NCBI GenBank assembly: GCA_014529385.2
Contig: CM043945.1
Location: 140,594,241-140,658,240, forward strand
Reading direction: 5' to 3'
From: Adiantum capillus-veneris
Taxonomy: Eukaryota > Streptophyta > Polypodiopsida > Polypodiales > Pteridaceae
DNA: 64,000 nt
Shown here: piece after piece, positions 22,461 through 33,145 of the stretch
Layout of the letters: each line of letters begins with the position of its first letter
Position numbering within the stretch: position 1 is the stretch's first letter
Made by a program: the position numbers and the translations under genes
Notes under the pieces: generated by a model
The model's input: only the letters and a program-made list of their open reading frames with translations
Databases searched by the model: none
Told to the model about the DNA's origin: nothing

Positions 22461-25240
22461 GTGTGAGGTCCCCACCCCGCCGTTTCCAATGGCGGATCTG
22501 ATAGTGAACCCGGTGGCCACTAGATCTATTGCGGAAGCAAACAAAATGGTTCAGGGTTCGACTAGCGGACGATCTCTCATCACAAAGTGAGTCGAGTTCG
22601 AGCCTACTAGCAGGGAGATCTAGCTCCACCTCGCAGAGGAAGCGTACTTGAACTATCTAGCGATCCTAAGACCCACCTTCCAAGAGGAGAGAAACCCCGA
22701 GCGCCTTTTTCCCCATGTTTCAGAGGCACGTATACTCGAGATTTCACCGCTCTAGGGGCAATGAGTATTACTAATATCGAAGTAAGCACAATGGGGACAG
22801 AGAGTTCCCGACCAATCGGGACCACCCATCTCGTAGGCATTGGCAACCTGAGCCAAGCCCCCACTTTCCACCCCCACACTCACACTTCCTTGTGTGACCT
22901 AATTACTACCACAAAGGTTGTTCAACAAAAAGATTCCTTGTTTAATTTCGAATCACATTGCTCGTTAATACAGCCCTTCAACCAGTATTGCAAACAACAC
23001 CAAGACAGAATTCTAATAAAAATTCTACTCAAACTTATTCATAAAAGTTCCAATGTTCGGGAGGTACAACATCCCCCCTCCAGCGAGAGTTCACTCCTCC
23101 CGTTGTCGCCTAGCTGCCCATACAACTAGGTATGTCCACCGCATAGAAAGCACGTCATGGACACTCCCACCGCATAGAAAGCAAGACGTGGGTTCCCACC
23201 GCATAGAAAGCAAGTCGTGGGTATCCACCACATAAAAAGCAAGTCGTGGATTCAAGAGTCCTTAACGAGGAACTCTGCCCCCTGTGATCAATAGGGGGGT
23301 CAGGACTGATTCAACATTGGAAATAAAATGAACATGTCGAGCTAAATTTTCCCTAGCAGACATTCTTTCCTAATTGCAACGAGCATACCCATCAATCATT
23401 TCCTTCCTACTTTAGAACTTAATGTACAATGAATTCAATGCCGAGGTTTCCATCGGATTTCTCCAACATGTTTGGGGATATTTTCATTCCTAACTAAAAG
23501 TGTGCAATGTTAAATTAAACAACTGGAATGAAATTATGATCTACCTCTTCCATTTCTTCGTCGATGGCCCGTGAGATGGCCGGTATTTGCTCTTCCATGG
23601 GAACTTTTCCCTTCCCGTTTACCTTGCTCGTTCTTGCCTCGTGGTCGTGGGCTCCACCAAAGCGAGTCCTCTTAACCTGGGCCATTTTAAACTCACTACT
23701 TTAAATAATTAACTTGGAGAAAAGAGCTAATGTCCGCAAGCATCATAACAAGCCAAATGATAGATTAGCAACATTAAACAATGCCTGCTACATGAGAGGT
23801 TTAGATTTTTCCATATAGCAATCATTATGGATGACACATAATCCTATGGGAACCGGCTCTAAAGATAATTACTCGGCTTACATGATTAAGAATAATAAGA
23901 TTTCACTAATGGAATTACCAGAGAGATGAATTAAGCACGATTAATCTCTTTCTTAGCAATTAGAGGGTGCAGAATCACCGCATGCATAGGTGTGAGAAAA
24001 ACCACCTCTTAGAGACTTAATGACAGATTAATCTTACCTTAACTATATCCTAATGCATAAGAGAAATGAATCTAATTCAACTACAATTTAATACGTGATA
24101 GAAAGAGTGATTCTCATCAATCTACACAATTACCAGCTTACCGATTAATTACTATGCTACCTAGAGAGAGAAAATTCTAATAATTGTGCACTTATCATTA
24201 ATTAGGAGTGATGAATGGCTGATAATTCAGCTATGGGATGATGATTACATAATAGAATATGGTTAAGGAGAATTTAAAGAGTAATTATAGAGAATTACGA
24301 CTAGGAATAAGCATAATAGACGAGAAATTTAGATGGTAGAGAAAGGAATTTAGAGATAGCATTAATTAAACCGTGGTTACCGTGATTAAGGACTGATAAT
24401 CTATTCGATTTTTTGATCTAATCGAGCTTCTTGAGGCGAGAATTCGACAACACCTCCTCCTTGCTTCTCCTTCAAAAGGTGTGTTCCGGCAGCACCTTCC
24501 CAGAGTGTGTGTAGGTGTGTGTGTGTGCACTGTGTGTGTGTGAGCATATGTGTGTATGTGTGTGTATGTGTGTGTGTGTGTAGGTATTTAAATAGGCCTC
24601 CTCAAGCTGAAAATCGATTTATGATGCTATAAGCATCTGAGTGAGCACTCAGTCTCTGCATTGGCAAGTCCAGTTCCCCTACCCACCAAGTGTCAGGTTG
24701 GCTTGGTTAACTGGCTCTCACACTTAGTAGCAGGCTTAGAAACTCTCCCAAGACTCCCACAAGGCAAGAGGGCGCCCCCTAGCTGCTAAAGCTGGTCTGG
24801 AGTGGCCTGGAACCTGTTCCCACACAGTCATGGTACCTCCCCGGGCAATTTTGAGAAAATTTGATTCTAGGCTAAAACGGGTCATACGAGTCGGATTTTG
24901 ATGCCGAAAATTGCTATACGAAGCTCTAACTAAGACGTACCGGACCGAGTACTTGCCATATTTTGCAGCCTCCGGGGTCGGAAAATGCATTTTTTCAAAT
25001 TTGGGGTACGGGTGCAGTTTTTCGAGACGATCAAAACTGGACGGGTCGGGTGACCAAAAACTTACTATTTTTGGAATTTTTTTACAAAAAATATTTTAGT
25101 TCACATTTCGAAGCTTTAAAACATCCTGAACATCATGGCACTGACAAAATTTAGAAAACTGCTAAAAATAGTAACTTTTTCCATTATATTCATCTCATGG
25201 TACGAGGGTGCTCTTTTTGATCGGGGTTAGAGACCTTACA
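22461..25240 (-). repeat. 3' LTR of the chromovirus
   Basis: It begins GTGTGAGGTCCCC and ends AGACCTTACA on the plus strand. The polypurine tract abuts its right edge. It holds a TATA-like box (24585-24594), a (TG)n tract (about 24505-24580) and a four-unit hairpin repeat (23136-23249). Reading frames of 84-122 codons occur in both LTRs and merely reflect LTR identity. Confidence 0.93.
23136..23249 (-). repeat. Four tandem hairpin units in the 3' LTR
   Basis: Four copies of a 25-27-base unit (starts 23136, 23166, 23195, 23225) read CCCACCGCATAGAAAGCA... and close with CGTGGG, so each unit can pair CCCAC with GTGGG. The period is 29-30 bases. The same array is at 31033-31146 in the 5' LTR. 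It falls in the transcribed part of the LTR. Confidence 0.8.
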
Positions 25241-25257
25241 ACCTCCCCAACGTGAAA
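25241..25257 (-). other. Polypurine tract of the chromovirus
   Basis: The minus strand reads GTTGGGGAGGT directly before the LTR start TGTAAGGTCTC, at the expected place for plus-strand priming. Confidence 0.85.
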
Positions 25258-25271
25258 AATTTGAGATGTCC

Positions 25272-25430
25272 TCATCTCAAGAATGTGTTTGGGTAATCTT
25301 TTAGGAGCGTTGGTTCGTCCTCTCAAGTTGCATCCTCTTCAGGGTAATCCTTCCACTTTACCAGATGCTCCGTCATAGTTCTGTTGCGTAACTTCCTTTC
25401 CCTTGTTTCCAGTACGTACTCAGGTTGGAG
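25272..25430 (-). pseudogene. C-terminal chromodomain of the chromovirus
   Basis: The end of the polyprotein reads EHLVKWKDYPEEDAT and then TGA (25325-25323) where chromodomains carry Trp-Glu. The frame continues EDEPTLLKDYPNTFLR to the natural TGA at 25274-25272. Chromodomains fused to integrase steer chromoviruses towards particular chromatin. The LVKW and YPEE..AT(W)E pattern is diagnostic. The stop would remove the final helix. Confidence 0.85.
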
Positions 25431-26741
25431 CTCGAGAACTCCTTGTGTTGGCATGACTATCTGATCTGAGTCCAAGAATTGATCAGGGTTAGGAATATAG
25501 GGTTTGAGTAAGCTGACGTGGAATACATCATGAACCTTCAAGTTTGCAGGTAACTTTATCTTGTAAGCTTGGTCACTCACAACCTTAATGATCTCGAATG
25601 GTCCACAATACCTTGGGCTTAGCTTCTTATATCTGCCTAGAGATAAGTTGCTTTTCTTTGGTCGGACTCGCAGAAAAACCTTATCCCCTTCTTTGAAAGT
25701 TCTTTCTGAACGGTTCTTATCTGCATAGTGCTTCTGTCTATCCTGAGCGGCCTGAATGTCTTGGCGAATAGCTCTAGTCTATGCTTCCATATCTTCTAAC
25801 ATCTTCCTAGATGCTTCTACCCTGATGGTTGGATCTGAGAAGTTTAGTGGTGCTAAGCAGTCCTGTCCATAAAGAGCTTTGAAAGGTGACATTCCAATGC
25901 TTCTGTGTTCGGAAGAGTTGTAAGCATACTCCACCAAAGGTAGATATTGTAACCACTTCTTTGGCTCTTGTGAACAATAGGCTCTGAGAATGTCCTCGAT
26001 GACTTGATTAACTCTCTCAGTTTGCCCATCTGTCTGTGGATGATACGTTGTACTGAAGGCTAATTGTGACCCAATAGATTGGAAAAGAGAAGTCCAAAAT
26101 TTTGATGTAAACCTGGCATCTATATCACTGACGATACGCTTGGGCAGCCCATGTAACCTAAAAATCTCCTTGATGAATACCCGACTAACATCTGAAGCAG
26201 TAAAGGTTGTCTTTACGGGTATTAGATGAGCCACTTTTGTGAGCATATCAACAACCACGAAAATAGAATCATAACCTCCTGTAGAAGGTAATCCTGTAAC
26301 AAAATCCATACTGATGCATTCCGATTTCATCTCGGGTATGTCAAGAGGTTGAAGTTGCCCTGGTAACTTGATTCTTTCGGCCTTTATCCGCTGACAAGAA
26401 ATACATTGCCTCACATAGCGAAGTATGTCCCCTTTCATTCCAGACCAAAAATAACTCCTCCTGACAGCATGAAGAGTCTTAGCGTAGCCTGGATGTCCGG
26501 ATGTAGGGCTATCGTGCGCTTCATACAAAATGGCCTTCTTTAAGGCTGGATCTCTGGTTACACATAGTCTATGTCTGTAGTAAAGACATCCTCCCATAAG
26601 AGAGTAATCTTTAGCTTCATGCATCTTATTTTGCTGGACTAGGGATACTATACGCTGGTGTTCTGGATCTACCAAAGATGCTTCTTTGATTCTATCCCAG
26701 ATAGGGTTATTTGGAATAGAGATAGCTCCGAGAAAGGATTT
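25326..26741 (-). pseudogene. Integrase of the chromovirus
   Basis: The frame 26675-25779 has the HHCC zinc domain (SGHPGYAKTLHAVRRSYFW then CISCQRIKA), the first catalytic D in ISMDFVTGLP, the second D in IVSDIDARFTSKFW and E in TDGQTERVNQ. TAG at 25781-25779 interrupts it; the frame then continues through a GPY/F-type C-terminal region (CGPFEIIKVVSDQAYKIKLP, VFHVSLLKPY). Integrase cuts and joins target DNA. The domain order and the HVSLLKPY motif are standard for chromoviruses. Confidence 0.9.
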
Positions 26742-26744
26742 TCA

Positions 26745-28559
26745 GCTAAGACCATCTGCAACTGCATTTCCTTTCCTGGTCTATACTTTATGTCAAGGTC
26801 ATATTCCTCTAATAGCTCTATCCATCATCGTTGTCGCATATTGAGAATAGGTTGAGTAAAAATCCATTTTAAGCTCTTGTGGTCTGTAACCAGCTGAAAC
26901 TTGCGCCCAAGAAGATAATGTCTCCATAACTTTAGCGCATGAATAAGTGCTATAAGTTCCAAATCATGAGTAGGATAATTCTTCTCATGATCCCTCAGCT
27001 TTCGTGAAGTATACGCCACTGGTCTTCCTTCTTGAGTAAGAACTCCGCCTAGAGCAAATTTGCTAGTGGCGATCGCTACTTCAAATTCCTTGCTGAAATC
27101 TGGAAGCTTTAAAATAGGAGCCGAGACCAAGAAATCTTTTAGCTTAGCAAAGCTAGATTCATGCTCGGCCTTCCATTCGATCCTCATTCCTTTCTTCAAG
27201 AGTTCCGTCAAAGGTGCAGCAATACGTGCATAGTCCTTGACAAAAATCCTGTACCATCCTGTTATCCCAAGAAATCCTCTGACTTCGCTGACGGTAGATG
27301 GTTGAGGCCAATCAATGATGTCCTTGACTTTATCTGGGTCCACTGAAATCCCTTCAACCGATATGACAAATCCAAGATAGTTGACCATTGGTGAGCAAAA
27401 AGTGCACTTGCTCTCTTTAGCATAAAGTTGGTGTTTTCGAAGAAGATCAAGTACTTTGCGAACATGTTCTTCGTGATCTGCCTCATTCTTAGAGTATATC
27501 AGAATGTCATCAAAGAAAACCAAGACAAAATCATCCAGGTAAGGTCTAAAAATATCCTGCATAAGTCGATTGAAGCTTGCAGGAGCATTTGTTAGACCAA
27601 AAGACATTACTGTGAACTCGTAGTGCCCATACCTAGTATTGAAAGCTGTCTTTGGAATATTCGATTCCTTGATCCTAATTCGGTAATATCCTGACCTTAG
27701 ATCTATCTTTGTAAACATTTTGGCGCCGTGGAGTCTGTCCAAAAGTTCGTCAATCCTTGGAATTGGATACTTGTTCTTAACAGTTACCTGGTTCAGTCCC
27801 CGGTAATCTATGCATAGTCTTAAGGTTCCATCCTTCTTTTTCTGAAAAATAACTGGAGCACCCCAAGGAGAAGTACTGGGTCGAATGAATCCTTGATCAA
27901 TGATTTGCCTAAGCTGTTCTTTGAGTTCGATGGCCTTTGGAAGTGACATTTTATAAGGTCTTCTTGAGATAGGTTCACACCCAGGGATAGTCTCAATCTC
28001 ATGATCTACCTCTCTATGTGGCGGAAGATTCGTAAGGTCTTCAGGGAATACATCATCATACTCTCTCAACCTGTTTGGTCGAAGTGAGGTATCTGATTGG
28101 TCCACCTTGTTGAGCTTAACCGCATAAATTTGCTGACCCTTCCTTAGTCCCTTCAAAAGTCTACTGGTCTTAACTAGAGTATCCTTAGGTCTCCCATTTT
28201 CCCCCTGGATTAAGGCTTCATTACCCAAGTTATCTGTAAAGGTAAAATTTCCTTCTGCACAATGTATGTGCGCCCTATTTTGCTCTATCCAGTCCATCCC
28301 TAGTATCCCATCAAAGAATCCTAAAGGTAGGGTTCGAAATTGGGCAGAAATTGGGTGTCCCCCTAAATCAAAGTCGATTTTTCCTGCAGAATGTTGAGAT
28401 ACTACTTCCTTGCCGTTTGCTAACTCTACAACTAGCTTGCTTGTTGGATACTTATCTAGCTTTAGCTTCCTCATGCATCTGGGTGAAAGAAATGAAAGAG
28501 TACTACCACAATCTATAAGGAAGTTAACTCGTTCACCTCTGAGAGATCCTGGCATATAA
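26745..28559 (-). pseudogene. Protease, RT and RNase H of the chromovirus
   Basis: Fused in frame to gag. The protease active site is [14 protein letters not shown] (about 28520). RT shows [47 protein letters not shown] and the catalytic FFDDILIYS (about 27510). RNase H follows: its usual first Asp is absent ([14 protein letters not shown]), while E in [11 protein letters not shown] and D in TDHKSLKW are present. A TGA lies at 26827-26825 and another at 26744-26742, with a one-base deletion between them near 26767. Protease, RT and RNase H together would process gag-pol and make the DNA copy. Confidence 0.92.
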
Positions 28560-29530
28560 ATGACTGCGTATTGCTCGCAACCATTGGGATTGTCAATTGA
28601 AGCATGTAGGGTTGCTCTCTCCACTGCTTCGTCACCCACAGTTGGTTGTACCACTGCGGCATTCACTCTGGCGGTAGCTCCACACCCTCGCCCTCTGTTC
28701 ATCCTTCCTCGTTCTCCTCTCCCATTAGCTTGGCCACGCCCACGGGTATTCAAGGGTATGGCATTGGCATTGGTTGCCTGAATGTTCCTAGGGCAATTGG
28801 ATCTGTAATGTCCATGCTCGCCGCAACCATAGCATCGAACATCAGGGAACTCCATGGTTGTGGTGGTAGCCACAATAGGGCGCTGGTTATATACTTGGTT
28901 GGCTGGTCTGTTATCCCAAGTAGTCGTCCTTTCCCTCTTTGCCCAATGATTCCTCCTATTTTGATTAGCCCTTTGTACTTCGAGAGCTAGAGGTTTGGCC
29001 CTTAACAAGGCATCCTGTAGCGTCGTCGACCTGAGAGCTTCCAACCGAGTATTCAGGGGGTCGATTAGTCCTTGGCAGAACCTTGCCACCTGTTGTTCCA
29101 AGGTCATCTTAGGAGCATATCTCTGAAGAGTGACAAACTTTGCATAGTATTCTTCAACAGATGAATTCAGCTGCCGAAGTGAAAAGAATTCATTCATCCT
29201 CAAGGTTCTATAGGCAGGCGGTAAATAACGCCCCATTATCGCAGCTTTGATGTCTTCCCAGGATTGGGAAGATCCCTTAATATCCATGTCCCTGCAATGT
29301 TGCTTCCACCATATCTTGGCATCGCCAGTCAAGCGGAACATCGCAAGCATGGTCTGATTTACGGGTTGGGTCCCTGCAGCTTCAAAGTAATCGTCCATGG
29401 CTGCCATCCATACTTCCGCATCTCTCTCCACATTTTCCCCCTCGCCCTTAAAGATCGGAGGTTGGGCTTGCTTAAGGAGGAGCTTCTTCTCTTGCGCTGT
29501 CGAGTACAGAGTAACAGGTGGTGCCTACAT
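28560..29530 (-). pseudogene. gag of the chromovirus
   Basis: The ATG at 29530-29528 is followed at once by TAG (29527-29525). Beyond it the frame is open into pol, starting [19 protein letters not shown]. Capsid features are visible: [26 protein letters not shown], and [18 protein letters not shown], as in Ty3 gag proteins. The zinc knuckle [14 protein letters not shown] (CX2CX4HX4C) is at about 28830-28790, followed by an Arg-Gly-rich region. Gag builds the particle and binds the RNA. The stop as second codon would prevent translation from this ATG; other starts are possible, such as the Met just upstream of the capsid helix. Confidence 0.85.
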
Positions 29531-29742
29531 GGACTATACGAATTCTTGATACATTACTTGGATTTCAAAATAGACACGAGACTTTAAAATAAAATTCAAG
29601 ATTCTACTTTATCAAGAGACAGAGATTCAGAGACAAAAAGAACTTTATTGATAAAAATTTATTACAATCGAATTCTTCAAGGTTTAGGATAACTGATGAT
29701 CAACTTATTACATGGCTCTATAGATTTGCGTATAACATACGC

Positions 29743-30222
29743 CTAGGAGATGGTATTGACATGATGCACTACTTCATTTGTGTAATAGTTCCTATACTCA
29801 TTCTTGAGTGGATAATAAGCTAAGATATCCAGCCGGAGTTCCGCTTTCAGTAATCCAAAGGTTTTGACTCTGCTTGCTGGGATCACATTGGTGACCTTCT
29901 CCGAGAGCCAGTCGTTGATGGTTTGATTGGAGTTGTCTAAAACAGTCTGGTCCAATCGTGTAGGCACCAAGTAGAATATCTCTATTACCCTCAACTCTTC
30001 TTCCCAACGTATTTTCTTCAAGTCCGTAGCCAGGCATCCTAGCTTCCGAGCGTTGATGTAGAAAACCCCTCGTGGAAATGTCCAATCAAGTTCCCATCCT
30101 CTATCAATGCGAGTGGAGTGTGGCGTATAAGCCTTCAACAGTATCTCCATGACATATCGCCTGAACTGGTAAACTAGGGATCTTCGAGCTTGCTCATAAA
30201 TAAGCTCAAACAATTGGAACAT
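29743..30222 (-). CDS. Extra ORF between primer site and gag
   Basis: This uninterrupted frame of 159 codons starts at the first ATG after the primer site, only about 120 bases downstream of it, and ends 210 bases before gag. The frame is open a further 15 codons upstream without an ATG. The predicted protein is mixed and charged, with aromatic stretches (FQLFELIYEQARRSLVYQF near the start, IFYLVPTRLDQTVLD in the middle) and a Tyr-rich end. No signal peptide, membrane segment or zinc knuckle is visible. I do not recognise a family. It is intact although gag-pol of the same copy has five stops. It could be an accessory protein, a displaced gag N-terminal segment or a captured host exon. Confidence 0.6.
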   Translation of the reverse strand: MFQLFELIYEQARRSLVYQFRRYVMEILLKAYTPHSTRIDRGWELDWTFPRGVFYINARKLGCLATDLKKIRWEEELRVIEIFYLVPTRLDQTVLDNSNQTINDWLSEKVTNVIPASRVKTFGLLKAELRLDILAYYPLKNEYRNYYTNEVVHHVNTIS

Positions 30223-30345
30223 CCTATATTCGAGCACGGGGTCTTCCTGCAACACCAATGCAAGGAATTCGGATCAACTATCTATATACTTTCAGTTCCT
30301 TTTAAATGTTCAAACAATACGACTTTATTTCCCAGCCTAACCTAG

Positions 30346-30357
30346 GCTTTGATACCA
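30346..30357 (-). other. Primer-binding site of the chromovirus
   Basis: The minus strand reads TGGTATCAAAGC, one mismatch from the initiator-tRNA-Met primer site, directly beside the 5' LTR. It fixes the element's orientation. Confidence 0.9.
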
Positions 30358-30358
30358 G

Positions 30359-33140
30359 GTGTGAGGTCCCCACCCCGCCGTTTCCAATGGAGGATCTGAT
30401 AGTGAACCCGGTGGCCACTAGATCTATTGCGGAAGAAAACAAAATGGTTCAGGGTTCGACTAGCGGACGATCTCTCATCACAAAGTCAGTCGAGTTCGAG
30501 CCTACTAGCAGGGAGATCTAGCTCCACCTCGCAGGGGAAGCGTACTTGAACTATCTAGCGATCCTAAGACCCACCTTCCAAGAGGAGAGAATCCCCGAGC
30601 GCCTTCTTCCCCATGTTTCAGAGGCACGTACACTCGAGATTTCACCGCTCTAGGGACAATGAGTATTACTAATATCGAAGTTAGCACAATGGGGACAGAG
30701 AGTTCCCGATCGATCGGGACCACCCATCTCGTAGGCATTGGAAACCTGAGCCAAGCCCCCACTTTCCACCCCGACACTTACACTTCCTTGTGTGACCTAA
30801 TTACTACCACAAAGGTTGTTCAACATAAAGATTCCTTGTTTAATTCCGAATCACATTGTTCGTTAATACAGCCCTTCAACCAGTATTGCAAACAGCACCA
30901 AGACAGAATTCTAGTAAAAATTCTACTCAAACTTATTCATAAAAGTTCCAATGTTCGGGAGGTACAACATCCCCCCTCCAACAAGAGTTCACTCCTCCCG
31001 TTGTCGCCTAGCTGCCCATACAACTAGGTATGTCTACCGCATAGAAAGCACGTCATCGAATCTCCCACCGCATAGAAAGCAAGACGTGGGTTCCCACCGC
31101 ATAGAAAGCAAGTCGTGGGTATCCACCGTATAAAAAGCAGGTCGTGGATTCAAGAGTCCTTAACGAGGAACTCTGCCCTCTGTGATCAGTAGGGGGGTAA
31201 GGACTGATTCAGCATTGGAAATAAAATGATGAACATGTCGAGCTAAATTTTCCCTAGAAGAAATTCTTTCCTAATTGCAACCAGCATACCCATCAATCAT
31301 TTCCTTCCTACTTTAGAACTTAATATACAATGAATTCAATGCCGAGGTTTCCATCGGATTTCTCCAACATGTTTGGGGATATTTTCATTCCTAACTAAAC
31401 GTGTGCAATGTTAAATAAAACAACTTAAATGAAATTATGATCTACCTCTTCCATTTCTTCGTCGATGGCCCGTGAGATGGCCTGTATTTGCTCTTCCATG
31501 GGAACTTTTCCCTTCCCGTTCACCTTGCTCGTTCCTGCCTCGTGGTCGTGGGCTCCACCAAAGCGAGTCCTCTTAACTGGGGCCATTTTAAACTCACTAC
31601 TTTAAATAATTAACTTGGAGAAAAGAGCTAATGTTCGCAAGCGTCATAACAAGCATCCAAATGATAGATTAGCAACATCAAACAATGCCTGCTACATGAG
31701 AGGTCTAGATTTTTCCATATAGCAATCATTATGGATGACACATAATCTTATGGGAACCGTCTCTAAAGATAATTACTCGACTTACATGATTAAGAATAAT
31801 AGGATTTCGCTAATGAAACTACCAGAGAGATGAATTAAGCACGATTAATCTCTTTCCTAGCAATTAGAGGGTGCAGAATCACCGCATGCATAGGTGTGAG
31901 AAAAACCACCTCTTAGAGACTTAATGACAGATTAATCTTACCTTAATTATATCCTAATGCATAAGAGAAATGAATCTAATTCAGCTACAATATTAATGCG
32001 TGATAGAAAGAGTGATTCTCATCAATCTACACAATTACCAGCTTACCGATTAATTACTATGCTACCTAGAGAGAGAAAATTCTAATAATTGTGCACTAAT
32101 CATTAATTAAGAGTAATGAATGGATGATAATTCAGCTATGGGATGATGATTACATAATAGAGTATGGTTAAGGAGAATTTAGAGAGTAATTATAGAGAAT
32201 TACGACTAGGAATAAGCATAATAGACGAGAAATTTAGATGGTAGAGAAAGGAATTTAGAGATAGCATTAATTAAACTGTGGTTACCGTGATTAAGAACTG
32301 ATAATCTTCTCGATTTTCTGATCTAATCGAGCTTCTTGAGGCGAAAATTCGACAGCACCTCCCTCCTTGCTTCTCCTTCAAAAGTGTGTTCCGGCAGCAC
32401 CTTCCCAGAGTGTGTGTAGGTGTGTGTGTGTGCACTGTGTGTGTGTGAGCATATGTGTGTGTGTGTATGTGTGTGTGTGTAGGTATTTAAATAGGCCTCC
32501 TCAAGTTGAAAATCGATTTGTGATGCTATAAGCATCTGAGTGAGCACTCAGTCTCTGCATTGGCATGTCTAGTGCCCCTACCCACCAAGTGTCAGGTTGG
32601 CTTGGTTAACTGGCTCTCACACTTAGTAGCAGGCTTAGAAACTCTCCCAAAACTCCCTCGAGGCAACAGGGCGCCCCCTAGCTGCTAAAGCTGGTCTGGA
32701 GTGGTCTGGAACCTGTTCCCACACAGTCCCGGTACCTCCCCGAGTAATTTTGAGAAAATTTGATTCTAGGCTAAAACAGGTCATACGAGTCGGATTTTGA
32801 TGCCGAAAATTTCTATACAAAGCCGTAACTAAGACGTACCGGACCGAGTACCTGCCATATTTAGGAGCCTCCGGGGTCCGAAAATGCATTTTTTTGAAAT
32901 TTGGGATACGGGTGCAGTTTTTCGAGACGATTAAAACTGGATGGGTCGGGTGACCAAAAACTTACTATTTTTGGAATTTTTTTACAAAAATTATTTTAGT
33001 TCACATTTCGAAGCTTTAAAACATTCTGAACATCATGGCACTGACAGAATTTGGAAAACTGCTAAAAATAGTAACTTTTTCCATTATATTCATTTCATGG
33101 TACGAGGGTGCTCTTTTTGATCGGGGTTAGAGACTTTACA
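30359..33140 (-). repeat. 5' LTR of the chromovirus
   Basis: Partner of 22461-25240. The primer site lies directly to its left on the minus strand. It carries the active-position TATA-like box at 32484-32493 and the hairpin repeat at 31033-31146. Confidence 0.93.
32484..32493 (-). promoter_or_regulatory. TATA-like box in the chromovirus 5' LTR
   Basis: TATTTAAATA within GGCCTATTTAAATACCTAC on the minus strand, conserved in the other LTR at 24585-24594. Transcription would start about 30 bases further on, in the CA-rich tract, leaving roughly 2 kb of transcribed LTR. Confidence 0.55.
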
Positions 33141-33145
33141 CTAGG

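Larger units (their letters stand above)
22461..33140 (-). mobile_element. Tekay-like chromovirus (Ty3), full length but inactive
   Basis: LTRs of about 2.78 kb (22461-25240 and 30359-33140) flank a 5.1-kb interior. The target duplication CTAGG is at 22456-22460 and 33141-33145. On the minus strand the order is 5' LTR, primer site, extra ORF, gag, protease, RT, RNase H, integrase, chromodomain, polypurine tract, 3' LTR. Long LTRs, a tRNA-Met primer and a C-terminal chromodomain point to the Tekay/Del branch. About 3-4% of bases differ between LTRs in the first 600 compared by eye. Gag-pol carries five in-frame stops and one frameshift, so it is no longer autonomous. Confidence 0.93.

Noticed and set aside
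22607-23129. Frames of 90 and 122 codons found again at 30505-31027
   Set aside because: The pairing follows from the two copies being LTRs of one element; it is not independent evidence of coding.
23136-23249. CRISPR-like array with a 29-30-base period
   Set aside because: The units are contiguous with only 2-5 bases between them, so there are no spacers; it is a tandem repeat in a plant LTR.
30400-30500. tRNA-like GGTTCGAC segment in the chromovirus LTR
   Set aside because: No acceptor stem, anticodon loop or D-loop can be placed around it, and it is part of both LTRs.
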